Notes: generated by a model not told the origin, from the sequence alone. A stretch of 49,648 nucleotides of DNA from Variovorax sp. E3 (GCF_016082275.1 NZ_MOWM01000045.1:1-49648); one strand, 5' to 3'; positions 1 through 9,454 are shown, numbered from the stretch's first letter. A program made the numbers and translations.

Positions 1-525
1 CAAGTCGCCGCCGTGCTGGTCGACGCGCCCTGCCGCCTCTATGCCGAGGCCGGCGCGCAAACCCCGGCGCAGGGCGGCTGGCTGGTCGTCGCCGACATGC
101 CGCCCGAGGCCGACGGCCGCCACGGCGAGCCCTTCGCGGGCGACGCGGCCGCCTGCTCGACAACATGCTGCGCGCCCTGAAGCTGCACGACGGCAAGACG
201 CCCGTGCACCTCGTGCGCACCCACCGCGGCGTGGCCGCCGGCCAGCCCGGCAGCCCGCGCCCGATGCCCGAGCTTCGGCGAACACGCCGCCGCGCTGGCG
301 CCGCGCGTGGTGCTGGCCATGGGCCCGCTGGCCGCGCAAAGCCTGATGCAGAGCGCCGATCCGCTGGGCAAGCTGCGCGGCCGCGCCGTGCCGCTGGGCA
401 CCGGCGACGCCCAGGTGGTGGCGACGTATCACCCGGCCTATCTGCTGCGCAATCCGGCCGACAAGGCCCGCGCCTGGGCCGACCTCTGCCTGGCCGCCGA
501 GCAGCACACGCCTGCGTCCGGCTGA
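1..525 (+). CDS. Uracil-DNA glycosylase, family 4 type (5' end missing, frame breaks)
   Basis: C-terminal part of a family-4/5 type uracil-DNA glycosylase, which removes uracil from DNA. The start lies before the window. The frame opens with [14 protein letters not shown], continues through [20 protein letters not shown], and ends with [17 protein letters not shown], a GKLRGR motif and the conserved [20 protein letters not shown] tail that holds the family's active-site histidine. The reading frame changes near base 153, repaired by one C in a CC run, and again near 265-270, repaired by two single added bases. All conserved segments are present in order, so I treat this as one gene with sequence errors. 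pyrF follows 32 bp downstream on the same strand. Family assignment is firm; the exact UDG subfamily is less so. Confidence 0.8.
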
Positions 526-557
526 GGGTCGGAAGCGGCCGCCTAAAATCACGGCCC

Positions 558-1381
558 ATGACTTTCCTCGACAAGCTGGCCGCCGCACAGCAAAAAACGG
601 TTCCCTGCTTTGCGTCGGGCTCGATCCGGAGCCAGCCAAGTTCCCGGGCGCCTTCAAGGGCGACGCCGGCCGCATCTATGACTTCTGCGCGCGCATCGTC
701 GACGCAACGGCCGACCTGGCCATCGCCTTCAAGCCGCAGATCGCCTATTTCGCGGCCCACCGCGCCGAAGCCCAGCTCGAACAGCTCATGGAACACATGC
801 GCCGCAACGCGCCCGACGTGCCCGTGATCCTCGACGCCAAGCGCGGCGACATCGGCTCCACCGCCGAGCAGTACGCCCTGGAAGCCTTCGAGCGCTACGG
901 CGCCGACGCCGTCACGCTGTCGCCCTTCATGGGCTTCGACTCGGTGGCGCCGTACCTCAAGCACGAGGGCAAGGGCGCCTTCCTGCTGTGCCGCACCAGC
1001 AACCCCGGCGGCTCCGACCTGCAAGGCCAGCGCCTGGCGGACGTCGACGGCCAGCCTTTCTTGTACGAGCACGTCGCCAGGCTGGCGCAGGGCCCGTGGA
1101 ACCTCAACGGCCAGCTCGGGCTGGTGGTGGGCGCGACCTACCCGGCGGAAATCGAGCGCGTGCGCGAACTCGCGCCGACCGTGCCGCTGCTGATTCCGGG
1201 CGTCGGCGCCCAGGGCGGCGACGCCGTGGCCACGGTGCGCGCCGGCTGGCGCCCCGACGCGCCGATCATCGTGAACTCGTCGCGTGCCATCTGCTACGCC
1301 TCGTCGGGCGAAGATTTCGCCGAGGCGGCGCGCAATGCCGCCCGGGCGACCCGCGACGCGCTCGAAGCCGCCAAGCCCTGA
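558..1381 (+). CDS. pyrF: Orotidine 5'-phosphate decarboxylase (one frame break)
   Basis: Catalyses OMP to UMP, the last step of de novo pyrimidine synthesis, in the cytosol. It is the longer PyrF type (about 274 residues after repair). The catalytic signature is clear in [20 protein letters not shown] (Asp-x-Lys-Arg-x-D), followed by [18 protein letters not shown], the CRTSNPGG loop and a C-terminal [11 protein letters not shown] phosphate-binding segment. The N terminus [12 protein letters not shown] is out of frame with the rest. One extra A in the A6 run at 592-597 restores a continuous product reading [19 protein letters not shown]. The start is the ATG at 558. The gene converges with the HTH gene at 1388 with only 6 bp between the stops. 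Confidence 0.92.
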
Positions 1382-1387
1382 GCGGCT

Positions 1388-2122
1388 TCAGTTCCGGCGC
1401 AGGCGGGTGAAGGCCTCGAACTCCCAGTTGCGCATGCCCAGCAGCAGCGTGTAGCCCTCGCGGTCCTTGGCCGACAGCTTCTGGTCGGTCTGGTGCTGCT
1501 GCGCAAAGTCTTGCGCCACGCGCTGCAGCCGCTCCAGGAAGGCCGGCGCCAGCGAGCGGCTGATCGAGCCGTGCACCAGCAGCAGCCCCTCGGCCGGGCC
1601 GTCGAAGCCGCCCCGGTAGTAGTCGAGCACCACGTTCTCGCGAAAGAACTCCATCACCGGGCCGTGCGGCCGCCAGCGGAAGGTCTTGGCCAGCTTCAGG
1701 CGATACCGGTTCAGCGGGCGCAACTCGATGATGCCGATGCGGTCCAGCTGCGCCAGGCAGCCGATGCACTCGGCCTCGCTGATACGGTAGGAGGCCACGA
1801 TCTGCTCCAGCGTCCACTGGCTCAGCACGCTGATGGCCACCAGCAGCAGCTTCTTGTCCTTGACCACGGCCTTTTCCTGCTCGTGCGTCAGCTCCTTCAG
1901 CAGCGGCTGGGCGTCGGCCACGCGGCGGGCGAGTTCGGCGAAATCGATCTTCAGCGCACGGCAGATGGCGTCCACGCGCGACAGCGGCATGTCGCTCTTG
2001 GCCAGCATGCGCTTGACGCTGGATTCGGCCATGTCCAGCGACCGCGCCAGGTCGGCGTAGGTCATGCGGGCGCTTTTGAGTTCGTTCTTGAGGGCTTGGA
2101 CGAGGTCGACGGTGGTGCTCAT
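1388..2122 (-). CDS. XRE-type helix-turn-helix transcriptional regulator
   Basis: A 244-residue protein with an N-terminal XRE/Cro-type helix-turn-helix at about residues 18-60 (MTYADLARSLDMAESSVKRM, then MPLSRVDAICRALKIDFAEL). After it comes a longer all-helical region with a winged-helix-like stretch (LDRIGIIELRPLNRYRLKL) and a C-terminal domain of unknown ligand. I chose the ATG at 2122 (MSTTVDLVQ) because the helix-turn-helix follows at normal spacing; an in-frame ATG 15 bp upstream is possible. It is divergent from the ceramidase-like gene at 2266, and the shared 143-bp spacer carries several GTAT/ATAC palindromes that could be its operator. No ligand can be inferred. Confidence 0.85.
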   Translation of the reverse strand: MSTTVDLVQALKNELKSARMTYADLARSLDMAESSVKRMLAKSDMPLSRVDAICRALKIDFAELARRVADAQPLLKELTHEQEKAVVKDKKLLLVAISVLSQWTLEQIVASYRISEAECIGCLAQLDRIGIIELRPLNRYRLKLAKTFRWRPHGPVMEFFRENVVLDYYRGGFDGPAEGLLLVHGSISRSLAPAFLERLQRVAQDFAQQHQTDQKLSAKDREGYTLLLGMRNWEFEAFTRLRRN

Positions 2123-2149
2123 CGCTGAAGCGTACACGGGCGCCAGGAA

Positions 2150-2204
2150 GTATCGGGCGGAGATACCGTTGGGTGTGAATTAATACCTCGTATCGATTCT
2201 CGAT
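2150..2204. promoter_or_regulatory. Cluster of GTAT/ATAC palindromes, candidate operator
   Basis: Three inverted repeats sit between two divergent genes: GTATC-N7-GATAC (2150-2166), ATAC-CTC-GTAT (2183-2193), and ATCGA-TTC-TCGAT (2192-2204) abutting the second. The shared half-site and the position in front of a helix-turn-helix gene suggest autoregulation and control of the divergent membrane protein. No binding data; inference from symmetry only. Confidence 0.4.
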
Positions 2205-2265
2205 GCCTGGCGGGCGGCGCGGCCCTAAATTCCGCCGCTCGTCACCCACCACCGAGGACCGCCCC

Positions 2266-3120
2266 ATGCTTCTGCCCTCTCTCAGCCGCCGCGAACGCGG
2301 CCTGCTGTTCACCCTGTTCCTGCTCACGGCCATTGCCTTCTTCGGCCCGGCGTTGCCCGCCGCCGACGTGGCCATCGCCTCAGTGTTCGCCGACGACCGC
2401 GCCTGGCACGGCCTGCCGAACGCCATGGACGTGCTGAGCAACATCCCCTTCGTGGTGATCGGCGTCTGGGGCCTGTACCGGCTGAACCGCATCGACCGCT
2501 CGCACCAGCAGGCGCTGTCGGTCTTTCCGTTGACGCCGCCCGCCAGCGACCCGCCCGACAACACGCTCGACTGCGCCTGGCTGTTCTTCGCCGGCCTGAT
2601 CGCCACCGCCGCCGGCTCGGCCTTCTACCACCTGCTGCCCGACGGCCCCCGCCTGGCGGCCGACCGCGCCGGCATGGCCGTGGCCTTTGCGGGCCTGATC
2701 GGCGTGGCGGTCTGCGAGCGGGTGAGCCAGCGCGCCGGCTGGCCCGCCGCGTGGTTCGTGCTGACGGCCGGCCTGCTCTCGGCCGAGGTGTTCCAGGAAA
2801 CCGGCAACGTCCTGCCCTGGGCGCTGGTGCAGTTCGGCGGCATGGCGCTGGTGCTGACGCTGGCGCTGGCCACGCCGATGCGCAAATCGGTCGGCCTCAA
2901 GCTCGGCTGGGTGATCTTCTTCTACGTGCTGGCCAAGGGCTTCGAGCTGGCCGATCACCCGATCTACGAGTTCACGCAGCAGACCGTGTCGGGCCATACG
3001 CTCAAGCACCTGACGGCGTCGCTCGCGGGACTGCCGGTGGTGCTGGCGCTGCGCAAACTCGAGATGCGCTGGCAAGCCGCGCTGCGGCACAATCCGGGCG
3101 CAGCCGCCGTAGCGGCCTGA
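2266..3120 (+). CDS. Ceramidase-like integral membrane protein
   Basis: A 284-residue polytopic membrane protein with about seven hydrophobic segments. It carries the spaced Ser/His/Asp pattern of the CREST superfamily (alkaline ceramidase, PAQR, Per1): AAGSAFYHLLPDGPRLAADR in one helix and GHTLKHLTAS near the C terminus, with the histidines expected to bind zinc. These hydrolases act on lipid amides, but the bacterial members are mostly uncharacterised, so the substrate is open. The start at 2266 is supported by GAGGA at 2254-2258, seven bases upstream; the in-frame ATG at 2203 lies inside the palindrome cluster and lacks a ribosome site. The lysophospholipid transporter/acyltransferase gene follows 13 bp later, so both may serve membrane lipid turnover. 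Confidence 0.78.
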   Translation: MLLPSLSRRERGLLFTLFLLTAIAFFGPALPAADVAIASVFADDRAWHGLPNAMDVLSNIPFVVIGVWGLYRLNRIDRSHQQALSVFPLTPPASDPPDNTLDCAWLFFAGLIATAAGSAFYHLLPDGPRLAADRAGMAVAFAGLIGVAVCERVSQRAGWPAAWFVLTAGLLSAEVFQETGNVLPWALVQFGGMALVLTLALATPMRKSVGLKLGWVIFFYVLAKGFELADHPIYEFTQQTVSGHTLKHLTASLAGLPVVLALRKLEMRWQAALRHNPGAAAVAA

Positions 3121-3133
3121 GGAAAGCCTTCGA

Positions 3134-5094
3134 ATGACAACCCCCGCCGCTGCTGCAGCCCCCGCGACATCCGCGCCTCACGAGGCGAACGCGCACGCCA
3201 ACCAGTTCGCGCTCCTCAAGCAGCGGCGCTTCGCGCCTTTCTTCTGGACCCAGTTCACAGGGGCCGCGAACGACAACCTGTTCAAGTTCGCCTTCACCGT
3301 GATGGTGACCTACCAGCTGCAGCTCAGCTGGATGCCGCCGGCCATGGCGGGCCTGGTGATCGGGGCGCTGTTCATCCTGCCGTTCCTGCTGTTCTCGGCC
3401 ACTTCGGGCCAACTGACCGACAAGTTCGACAAGACGAAGATGATCCGCTTCGTCAAGAACCTGGAGATCGCGATCATGCTGCTCGCGGCCTGGGGCTTCG
3501 TGCGGGCCGACGCGGTGACGCTGCTGGCCTGCGTGTTCCTCATGGGGCTGCACTCCACGCTGTTCGGGCCGGTCAAGTTCGCCTACCTGCCGCAGGTGCT
3601 CGACGCGCGCGAGCTCACGGGCGGCAACGGCATGGTCGAGATGGGCACCTTCGTCGCCATCCTGCTGGGGCAGGTGGCGGGCGGGCTGCTGGTGGCGCTG
3701 CCGCAGATCGGCCACACGACGGTGGCGGTGGCCTGCGTGCTGCTCGCGCTGGTGGGGCGCGGCGTGGCACAGGCCATTCCGCCGGCGCCGGCCACCGACC
3801 CCGGGCTGGTCATCAACTGGAACCCGATCAGCGAGACCTGGCGCAACCTGAAGCTCGCGCGCGAGAACATCGTGGTGTTCCGCTCGCTGCTGGGCATTTC
3901 GTGGATGTGGTTCTTCGGCGCGGTGTTCCTGAGCCAGTTCCCCAGCTTCGCCAAGGAAGTGCTGCACGGCGACGAGCAGGTGGCCTCGCTGCTGCTGGTG
4001 GTGTTCTCGGTGGGCATCGGCGTCGGCTCGCTGCTGTGCGAGACGCTGGGCCGCCGGCAGGTCGAGATCGGGCTGGTGCCGCTGGGCGCCATCGGCATGA
4101 GCGTGTTCGCCATCGACCTGTACTTTGCCTCGCGCGGCCTGCCGCACGTGCCCGAGATGGGCATCGGCGCCTTCGTGCACCAGGGCGCCCACTGGCGCGT
4201 GATGGCCGACCTGGCGCTGCTGTCGATGTTCGCGGGCCTGTACAGCGTGCCGATGTACGCGCTGATCCAGCTGCGCAGCCAGCCCACGCACCGCGCGCGC
4301 ATCATCGCGGCCAACAACATCCTCAATGCGCTGTTCATGATCGGCAGCTCGGTCATTGCCGGCGCGCTGCTGGGCGCGGGCTTCACCATTCCGCAGATCT
4401 TTTTGTTCACGGGCATCGCCAACGCGGTGGTGGCGTTCTACATCTTCATGCTGGTGCCCGAGTACATGCTGCGCTTCGTGGCCTGGGTGCTGTCGCGCTT
4501 CGTCTACCGCTTCGACATCAAGGGCGACGAGCACATTCCCACCGACGGCGCGGCCGTGCTGGTGTGCAACCACGTGAGCTTCATCGACGCGGTGTTGCTG
4601 ATGGCGGCCAGCCCGCGGCCCATTCGCTTCATCATGGACCACCGCATCTTCAAGGTGCCGGTGCTGGGCTGGCTGTTCAAGCTGGCCAAGGCCATTCCGA
4701 TCGCGCCGCAGAAGGAAGACCCCGCGGCCTACGAAGCGGCCTTTGCCAAGGCGCTGGACGTGCTGCGCGAGGGCGACCTGCTCGCCATCTTCCCCGAGGG
4801 CGCGATCACGCGCGACGGCACCTTGCAGCCCTTCAAGGGCGGCGTGATGAAGATCGTCGAAAGCGCGCGCGCGAAGGCCTCGAGCCGCCGGTGATCCCGA
4901 TGGCGCTGACCAACCTCTGGGGCTCGTACTTCAGCCGCATCGAGCTGCGCGGCGGCGAGCGCGTGGCCATGGCCAAGCCCTTTCGCCGCGGCTTCTTCAG
5001 CCGCGTGGGCCTGAACGTCGGCGGTGCCGTGCCGCCGGCCGAGGTGCAGCCCGAGTCGCTGCGCCAGCGCGTGAGCGGCCTGCTCGGCGCGTAA
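3134..5094 (+). CDS. MFS transporter-acyltransferase fusion, LplT-PlsC type (one frame break)
   Basis: Two-domain inner-membrane protein of about 653 residues after repair. The first ~400 residues form an MFS permease resembling lysophospholipid transporter LplT (FWTQFTGAANDNLFKFAFTV near the start, about twelve hydrophobic helices). The rest is a PlsC-type 1-acylglycerol-phosphate acyltransferase, with the HX4D box in VCNHVSFIDAVLL and the second box in IFPEGAITRDG. The likely role is flipping lysophospholipids inward and re-acylating them. A frame break near 4873 is repaired by one G, giving EGLEPPVIPMALTNLWGSYF and the normal C terminus ending at 5094. Unrepaired, the product would stop at 4894 shortly after the second acyltransferase box. 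Confidence 0.88.
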
Positions 5095-5210
5095 AAGTAG
5101 CGCACTGAGATACCGGAGGCGCCGCAAACTGCCACCGGTGCAAGCATTCAAGCCTCGCGCAGCGGGGGCGAACGATCATCCGTTCACCTTCACTACGCCG
5201 CGAGGCACAC

Positions 5211-5716
5211 ATGCAACCCCTGATATCCACGACCGTTTCCATCCAGCGCGATTCGCGGGCCTGGCAGTTCCAGACCTGGGCCTCCTTCGCGATCGCCGTC
5301 TTCCTGTGCGCCACCGGCTTGAGCTGGCTGCCGGGGCAGGCGCTGGACCGGGCGTCATGGTGATGGGCTATGTGTTCTGCCTGAGCACCGCCTTCATGCT
5401 GGCCAAGTTCATCCGCGACGGCGAGCAGGCCGACGCGGGCCATAGCGCCGGCCGCGACGTGCCGATGTGGCGCCTGGTGGTCTGGGGCAGCTTCTTCACC
5501 GCCATGGGCCTCACGGGCTGGGGCCTCGTGCGCATGGAGATCAACGACGCCTACAAGGCCTTCCTGGGCGTGAGCTGGCTGTTCCTCATCAGTTCGGCCT
5601 TCACGCTGGCCAAGACCCTGCGCGACCGCCACGAGGCCGACATGGCCGAAGCCCGCCTGCAGGGCCGTCGCCTGGCCCGCGCCGAAGCCGCCGCGGTAGC
5701 AACCACCGCCGAATGA
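5211..5716 (+). CDS. YiaA/YiaB family inner-membrane protein (one frame break)
   Basis: Small membrane protein of about 168 residues made of two copies of the YiaA/B two-helix domain. The first runs from RAWQFQTWASFAIAVFLCA to MGYVFCLSTAFMLAKFIRD, the second from MWRLVVWGSFFTAMGLTGWG to FLISSAFTLAKTLRDRHE. The break near 5348 is repaired by one C in an ACC run, joining LSWLPGQALD to PGVMVMGYVFC. The start is the ATG at 5211 (MQPLISTTVSIQRD). The function of the family is unknown; it is often linked to envelope stress. It heads a run of five small same-strand envelope genes. Confidence 0.82.
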
Positions 5717-5748
5717 CATCCCTTCGTACCAACGAACGAAAGCACACC

Positions 5749-6228
5749 ATGAAGAACTCGATCGCCGCCGTCCTCGTCGCCGCATGCACCGCCTTCGCCG
5801 GCGTCGCGGCGCCCCTGCAAGCCCAGGCCCAGAGCGATGCCTCGATGGCCATCTCGCTGATGCCCGTCGCCTCCGTCCTCGTCACGGCCTCGGCCGTGGG
5901 CGCCTCGGCGGATTCGGTCGGTGCCTCGGTCGGCGCCGCCGTGGCGCTGCCCGTCGCGCTGTCGGTGGGCGGCTCGACGCTCACCGTGGTCGCGGTGCAG
6001 GCCTCGGCCGACGGCACGGTCTACGTGCTCGAGCGCGCCTCGGACGGCGCGCGCGCCAGCATCAAGGTCGCCGGGCGCGCCGCCAGCGGCGTGGCGAACG
6101 CGGTGGGCACCAGCGTCGTCGTCAGCGTGATCGGCTCGGGCGTGGTGCTGTCGGCCGCCGGCGAGGTGCTGGCTTTCGTGCCCAACGCCATCGGCCGCGC
6201 GCTGCTGCACAACGAGAGGTTGTCATGA
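5749..6228 (+). CDS. Secreted Ala/Val/Ser-rich protein of unknown function
   Basis: A 159-residue protein with a clear signal peptide (MKNSIAAVLVAACTAFAG, then an ALA-type cleavage region near LQAQAQS). The mature part is strongly enriched in Ala, Val, Ser and Gly with alternating hydrophobics (VTASAVGASADSVGASVG, VVAVQASADGTVYVLERASD) and suggests beta-strands or a self-associating surface protein. I do not recognise a named family. Its stop overlaps the start of the DUF2145 gene by ATGA (6225-6228), so the two are probably translated together and function in the same periplasmic process. Confidence 0.75.
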   Translation: MKNSIAAVLVAACTAFAGVAAPLQAQAQSDASMAISLMPVASVLVTASAVGASADSVGASVGAAVALPVALSVGGSTLTVVAVQASADGTVYVLERASDGARASIKVAGRAASGVANAVGTSVVVSVIGSGVVLSAAGEVLAFVPNAIGRALLHNERLS

Positions 6229-7036
6229 AGCGCGGGCATCCGGCGATCGCGGCCGCTGCCGTCCTCGGGCTCGTGCTTGCGACGGCCCTGCCGATGCAGG
6301 CGCACGCCGGCCGCTCGTGCGAGCAGGCCAAGCCCACGCCCGCGGTGATCGTCAAGGGCATGGAGTTGGCCGAGCGCACCTCGCAGGCGCTCGATGCCAG
6401 CGGCGCGCGCGTCGTCATCCTCGCGCGCGCCGGGCAGGACCTGAGCAAGTACGGCCTGCGCTACTCGCACCTGGGCATCGCCTACAAGACCGACGCGGCC
6501 CGTGGCGCGTGGTGCACAAGCTCAACCAGTGCGGCACCGCCGTGGCCCAGGTGTACCGACAGGGGCTCGGCGAGTTCTTCCTCGACGACCTGTGGCGCTA
6601 CGAGGCCGCGTGGGTCGTGCCCACGCCCGCCGTGCAGGCGCAGCTCGTGGCCGCGCTGAACGAGTCGCCCGCGCGCATCGTGCGGCTGCACACCGCGCCC
6701 TACAGCATCGTGAGCTACGCCTGGGGCCAGAAGTACCAGCAGTCGAACCAGTGGGCCGTTGAAACGCTGGCCGCCGCCATGGAGCCCGCCACCGTCGACA
6801 GCCGTGCGCAGGCGCAGGCCTGGATGCAGTTCAAGGGCTACGTGCCGACCACGCTGAAGCTGGGCCCGCTCACGCGGCTGGGCGGGCGCGTGGGCTCGGC
6901 CAACATTGCCTTCGACGACCACCCGAACGACAAGCGCTTCAGCGACCGCATCGAGACGGTGACCGTCGACTCGGTGTTCGCATGGCTGCCGCGCGCCGGG
7001 CTGAGTGCGGCGCCGGTGACGCTGAAACTTCAATAA
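6225..7036 (+). CDS. DUF2145 family secreted protein (one frame break)
   Basis: About 270 residues after repair, with a signal peptide (ending near MQAHAG) and an exported domain matching my recollection of DUF2145: SCEQAKPTPAVIVKGMELAE, LRYSHLGIAYK, HKLNQCGTAVAQVYRQGLGE, TAPYSIVSYAWGQKYQQSNQ, and the C-terminal AFDDHPNDKRFSDRIETVTV. The conserved Ser-His (YSHLGIA) and the NQW segment recall a papain-like/NlpC fold, but that is only a guess. The break at the CCC at 6499-6501 is repaired by one C. The start overlaps the upstream stop (ATGA). The biochemical role is unknown. Confidence 0.8.
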
Positions 7037-7057
7037 CAACAGCCGAGGAGCAAAGCC

Positions 7058-8167
7058 ATGAGCAAATCCCTTCGCCTTTCCGAAAAATGGTTTCGCCGCG
7101 GCCTCTGGCTGGTGGCGCTGGTCTTCGCAGGCTTCCTGATCGGCCTGGGCAGCACGGTCGTGGGCGACCTGCCGCAGGTCGAGCGCGTGCGCGGCATCGA
7201 CGACTTCATCGACAAGCGCGCGGCCGACCCGTTGCGCGCCACCATCCACGCCTCGGAGGCGGCCGAGCTGCAGGCCGCGCGCGACTTCGACCAGGTCCGG
7301 CTGCAGCTGCAGGCCGCGCAGCAGGCCAACGCCAATGCACGCGAGACCTTCGGCAACTGGCTCGCCACGCGCCGCGCCACCGCGCAGCCCGACCAGGACA
7401 CCGAGCTCATCGCGCGCACCAGGGCGCTGGACGCCTTCAAGCAGAAGGAAGAAGCGGTGCAGCGCCAGGCCAACGCGCAGCAGCAGATCATGCTCGACGC
7501 GCGCCAGGCCGAGCAGCGCGCGCGCACGTCGCTGGCCGACCTGGAGCGCGACGCGCAGGTCAAGCTCGACGCCGAGTACCGCCGCATCGAGCTGCGCGTG
7601 TTTCTCTACCGGCTGGCGCTCACGCTGCCGCTCCTGGTGGTGGCCGGCTGGCTGTTCGCGAAGAAGCGCAAGAGCACGTACTGGCCCTTCGTGTGGGGCT
7701 TCATCTTTTTTGCGCTGTTCGCGTTCTTCGTCGAGCTGGTGCCCTACCTGCCGAGCTACGGCGGCTATGTGCGCTACGTGGTGGGCATCGTGCTCACGGT
7801 GCTGGTGGGGCGCTATGCCATCGTCGCGCTCAACAGCTACCTGGCGCGCCAGAAGCTCGCCGAGCAGCAGCCCGACCAGGTGCGGCGCGAGGAGCTCAGC
7901 TACGACACGGCGCTCGCGCGCCTGGGCAAGAGCGTGTGCCCCGGCTGCGAGCGGCCGATCGACCTGAAGAACGAGGCCATCGACTTCTGCCCGCACTGCG
8001 GCATCGGCCTGTTCGACCACTGCGGCCTGTGCGAGACGCGCAAGAGCGCGTTCTCCAAGTTCTGCCATGCGTGCGGCACACCGGCCCACGCGTCGGACAC
8101 CGCGCCGCGCGAGCGGCCGGAGGCTGCCAATTTATTCACGCCGGGCCCGCCTGGACACGCGTTGTAG
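7058..8167 (+). CDS. Membrane protein with coiled coil and C-terminal double zinc ribbon
   Basis: A 369-residue protein. One transmembrane helix at about residues 14-33 leads into a long Gln/Ala/Arg-rich coiled coil (about 60-185: QLQAAQQANANARETF, QRQANAQQQIMLDARQAEQ). Three further hydrophobic helices follow (LALTLPLLVVAGWLF, FVWGFIFFALFAFFVELV, YVVGIVLTVLVGRYAIVAL). The cytosolic tail holds two zinc-ribbon-like units: CPGC...CPHC and CGLC...CHAC. The start at 7058 is supported by GAGGAG seven bases upstream. Function unknown; the architecture suggests a periplasmic coiled-coil sensor or scaffold connected to a cytosolic zinc-bound tail. It follows the DUF2145 gene by 21 bp. Confidence 0.82.
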   Translation: MSKSLRLSEKWFRRGLWLVALVFAGFLIGLGSTVVGDLPQVERVRGIDDFIDKRAADPLRATIHASEAAELQAARDFDQVRLQLQAAQQANANARETFGNWLATRRATAQPDQDTELIARTRALDAFKQKEEAVQRQANAQQQIMLDARQAEQRARTSLADLERDAQVKLDAEYRRIELRVFLYRLALTLPLLVVAGWLFAKKRKSTYWPFVWGFIFFALFAFFVELVPYLPSYGGYVRYVVGIVLTVLVGRYAIVALNSYLARQKLAEQQPDQVRREELSYDTALARLGKSVCPGCERPIDLKNEAIDFCPHCGIGLFDHCGLCETRKSAFSKFCHACGTPAHASDTAPRERPEAANLFTPGPPGHAL

Positions 8168-8227
8168 CCGGAGCGCCGCAAGGCCGTGCTACAACGGCGG
8201 ATTCCCAACCCCAGACGGAGCTAAAGC

Positions 8228-8620
8228 ATGAGCATTTTCGGCAGCATCCTTTCCAAGATCTTCCCGGGCGCCAAGGCCGCTGAGGCCCCCGCCGCCCCGG
8301 CGCCCACCGCCGCGGCTCCAGCCGATGCACCCGCGCCCGTCGTGGCCGCGCCCCCGCCCGCCATTGCGTTGGGCGACGTGGCCGCCGTGCTCGACGGCAT
8401 GCCCGGTGCGAGCAACCTGAACTGGCGCACCTCCATCGTCGACCTGATGAAGCTGCTGGGCCTGGACAGCAGCCTGGACGCACGCAAGCAGCTGGCCGCC
8501 GAACTGAGCTACGGCGAAGACACCAGCGACAGCGCCAAGATGAACATCTGGCTGCACCGCCAGGTCATGACCAAGCTGGCCGCCAACGGCGGCACCGTGC
8601 CCGCCGAACTGCGCGACTGA
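8228..8620 (+). CDS. DUF3597 domain protein
   Basis: A 130-residue protein starting MSIFGSILSKIFPGAKAAE, then a Pro/Ala-rich linker (residues about 18-48), then the compact helical DUF3597 domain (VAAVLDGMPGASNLNWRTSI, DLMKLLGLDSSLDARKQLAA, SAKMNIWLHRQVMTKLAANG). The family is widespread in proteobacteria and has no assigned reaction; I recall a solved NMR structure of a small helical bundle. GGAG at 8217-8220 supports the start. A strong terminator follows, so it ends this transcription unit. Confidence 0.88.
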   Translation: MSIFGSILSKIFPGAKAAEAPAAPAPTAAAPADAPAPVVAAPPPAIALGDVAAVLDGMPGASNLNWRTSIVDLMKLLGLDSSLDARKQLAAELSYGEDTSDSAKMNIWLHRQVMTKLAANGGTVPAELRD

Positions 8621-8651
8621 TTCTCCAGCGCCTGCCTCGGCAAGCATCACG

Positions 8652-8680
8652 AAGCCCGGTTCGCCGGGCTTTGTCGTTTC
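8652..8680 (+). terminator. Intrinsic terminator with TTCG tetraloop
   Basis: AAGCCCGG (8652-8659), loop TTCG, CCGGGCTT (8664-8671), then a T-rich tail TTGTCGTTT. An 8-bp perfect stem with a very stable tetraloop directly after the DUF3597 gene and before the converging SDR gene, so it probably stops transcription from both sides. Confidence 0.85.
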
Positions 8681-9454
8681 AGGTCCAGCCCGCGTCCACC
8701 ACGTAGTCCTGCGCGGTGCACATGCGCGAGTCGTCGGCCGCCAAGAAGAGCGCCATCGCCGCGATGTCCCCGGCCATCACGCGGCCCGGCAGGCATTGGG
8801 CCGCGTCGATTTCGGCGCCCGATTCGGGCTTGACCCACAGCTTGATCTGCCGCTCGGTCATGACCCAGCCCGGCACGATCGTGTTGACGCGGATGTTCTG
8901 CTTGCCCAGGTCGCGCGCCAGCGAGCGCGTGAGGCCCTGTGCCGCCGCCTTGCAGGCCTGGTACACCGGGTAGCCCTTGCCCTTGATCATCCAGCTGATC
9001 GAGCCGAAGTTGATGATCGAGCCGCCGCCCAGCGCGCGCATGTCGTCGGCCACCGCCTGCGCGGCGAAGACTGGTGCTTGAAGTTGACGGCCACGAGGCG
9101 GTCGAAGTCGTCGCTGCTCACGTCGGCCATTTCGTGGCGGCGGTCGTTGGCGGCGTTGTTCAGCAGCGCGGCAATGGGCCCGAAGCGCTGTCGCACCGCG
9201 TCGATGGCGGCGGCCAGCGCGGCGGTGTCGGTCACGTCGCAGGCCACGAACAGCGCCGGGTGCTCGCCCTGCAGCTGCGTTGCCAGCGCATCGCCCGCGG
9301 CCTTGTCGAGGTCGCAGAAACCGACCTTCGCGCCCTGCGCGTGAAAGGCCCGCACCAGCGATTCGCCGATGCCGCTGGCACCGCCGGAAATGAACACGGT
9401 GCGCCCCGCCAGCGAGGGGTAGCGGGCGGTGTAGGGGGTGGATGCGTTGGTCAT
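8679..9454 (-). CDS. SDR family oxidoreductase (one frame break)
   Basis: Classical short-chain dehydrogenase/reductase of about 258 residues. The NAD(P) motif is in VFISGGASGIGESLVRAFHA (GGxxGIG), followed by CDVTD, LLNNAANDRRHEM (an NNAA variant of NNAG), and the catalytic Ser/Tyr/Lys in INFGSISWMIKGKGYPVYQACKAAAQ (Y-x3-K), then RVNTIVPGWVMTERQ. An acidic residue after the second strand (FCDLDKA) suggests NAD preference. The break near 9070 is repaired by one A, restoring VNFKHQFFAAQAVADDM. The start is the ATG at 9454. The trailing KPESGAEIDAAQCLPGRVM resembles sugar or L-arabinose/rhamnose dehydrogenases, but the substrate is not determinable here. Confidence 0.85.

Noticed and set aside
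3002..4642. Open minus-strand frame of 546 codons opposite the LplT-PlsC gene
   Set aside because: His/Arg/Gln-rich composition typical of the complement of GC-rich code; the plus strand has clear transporter and acyltransferase motifs.
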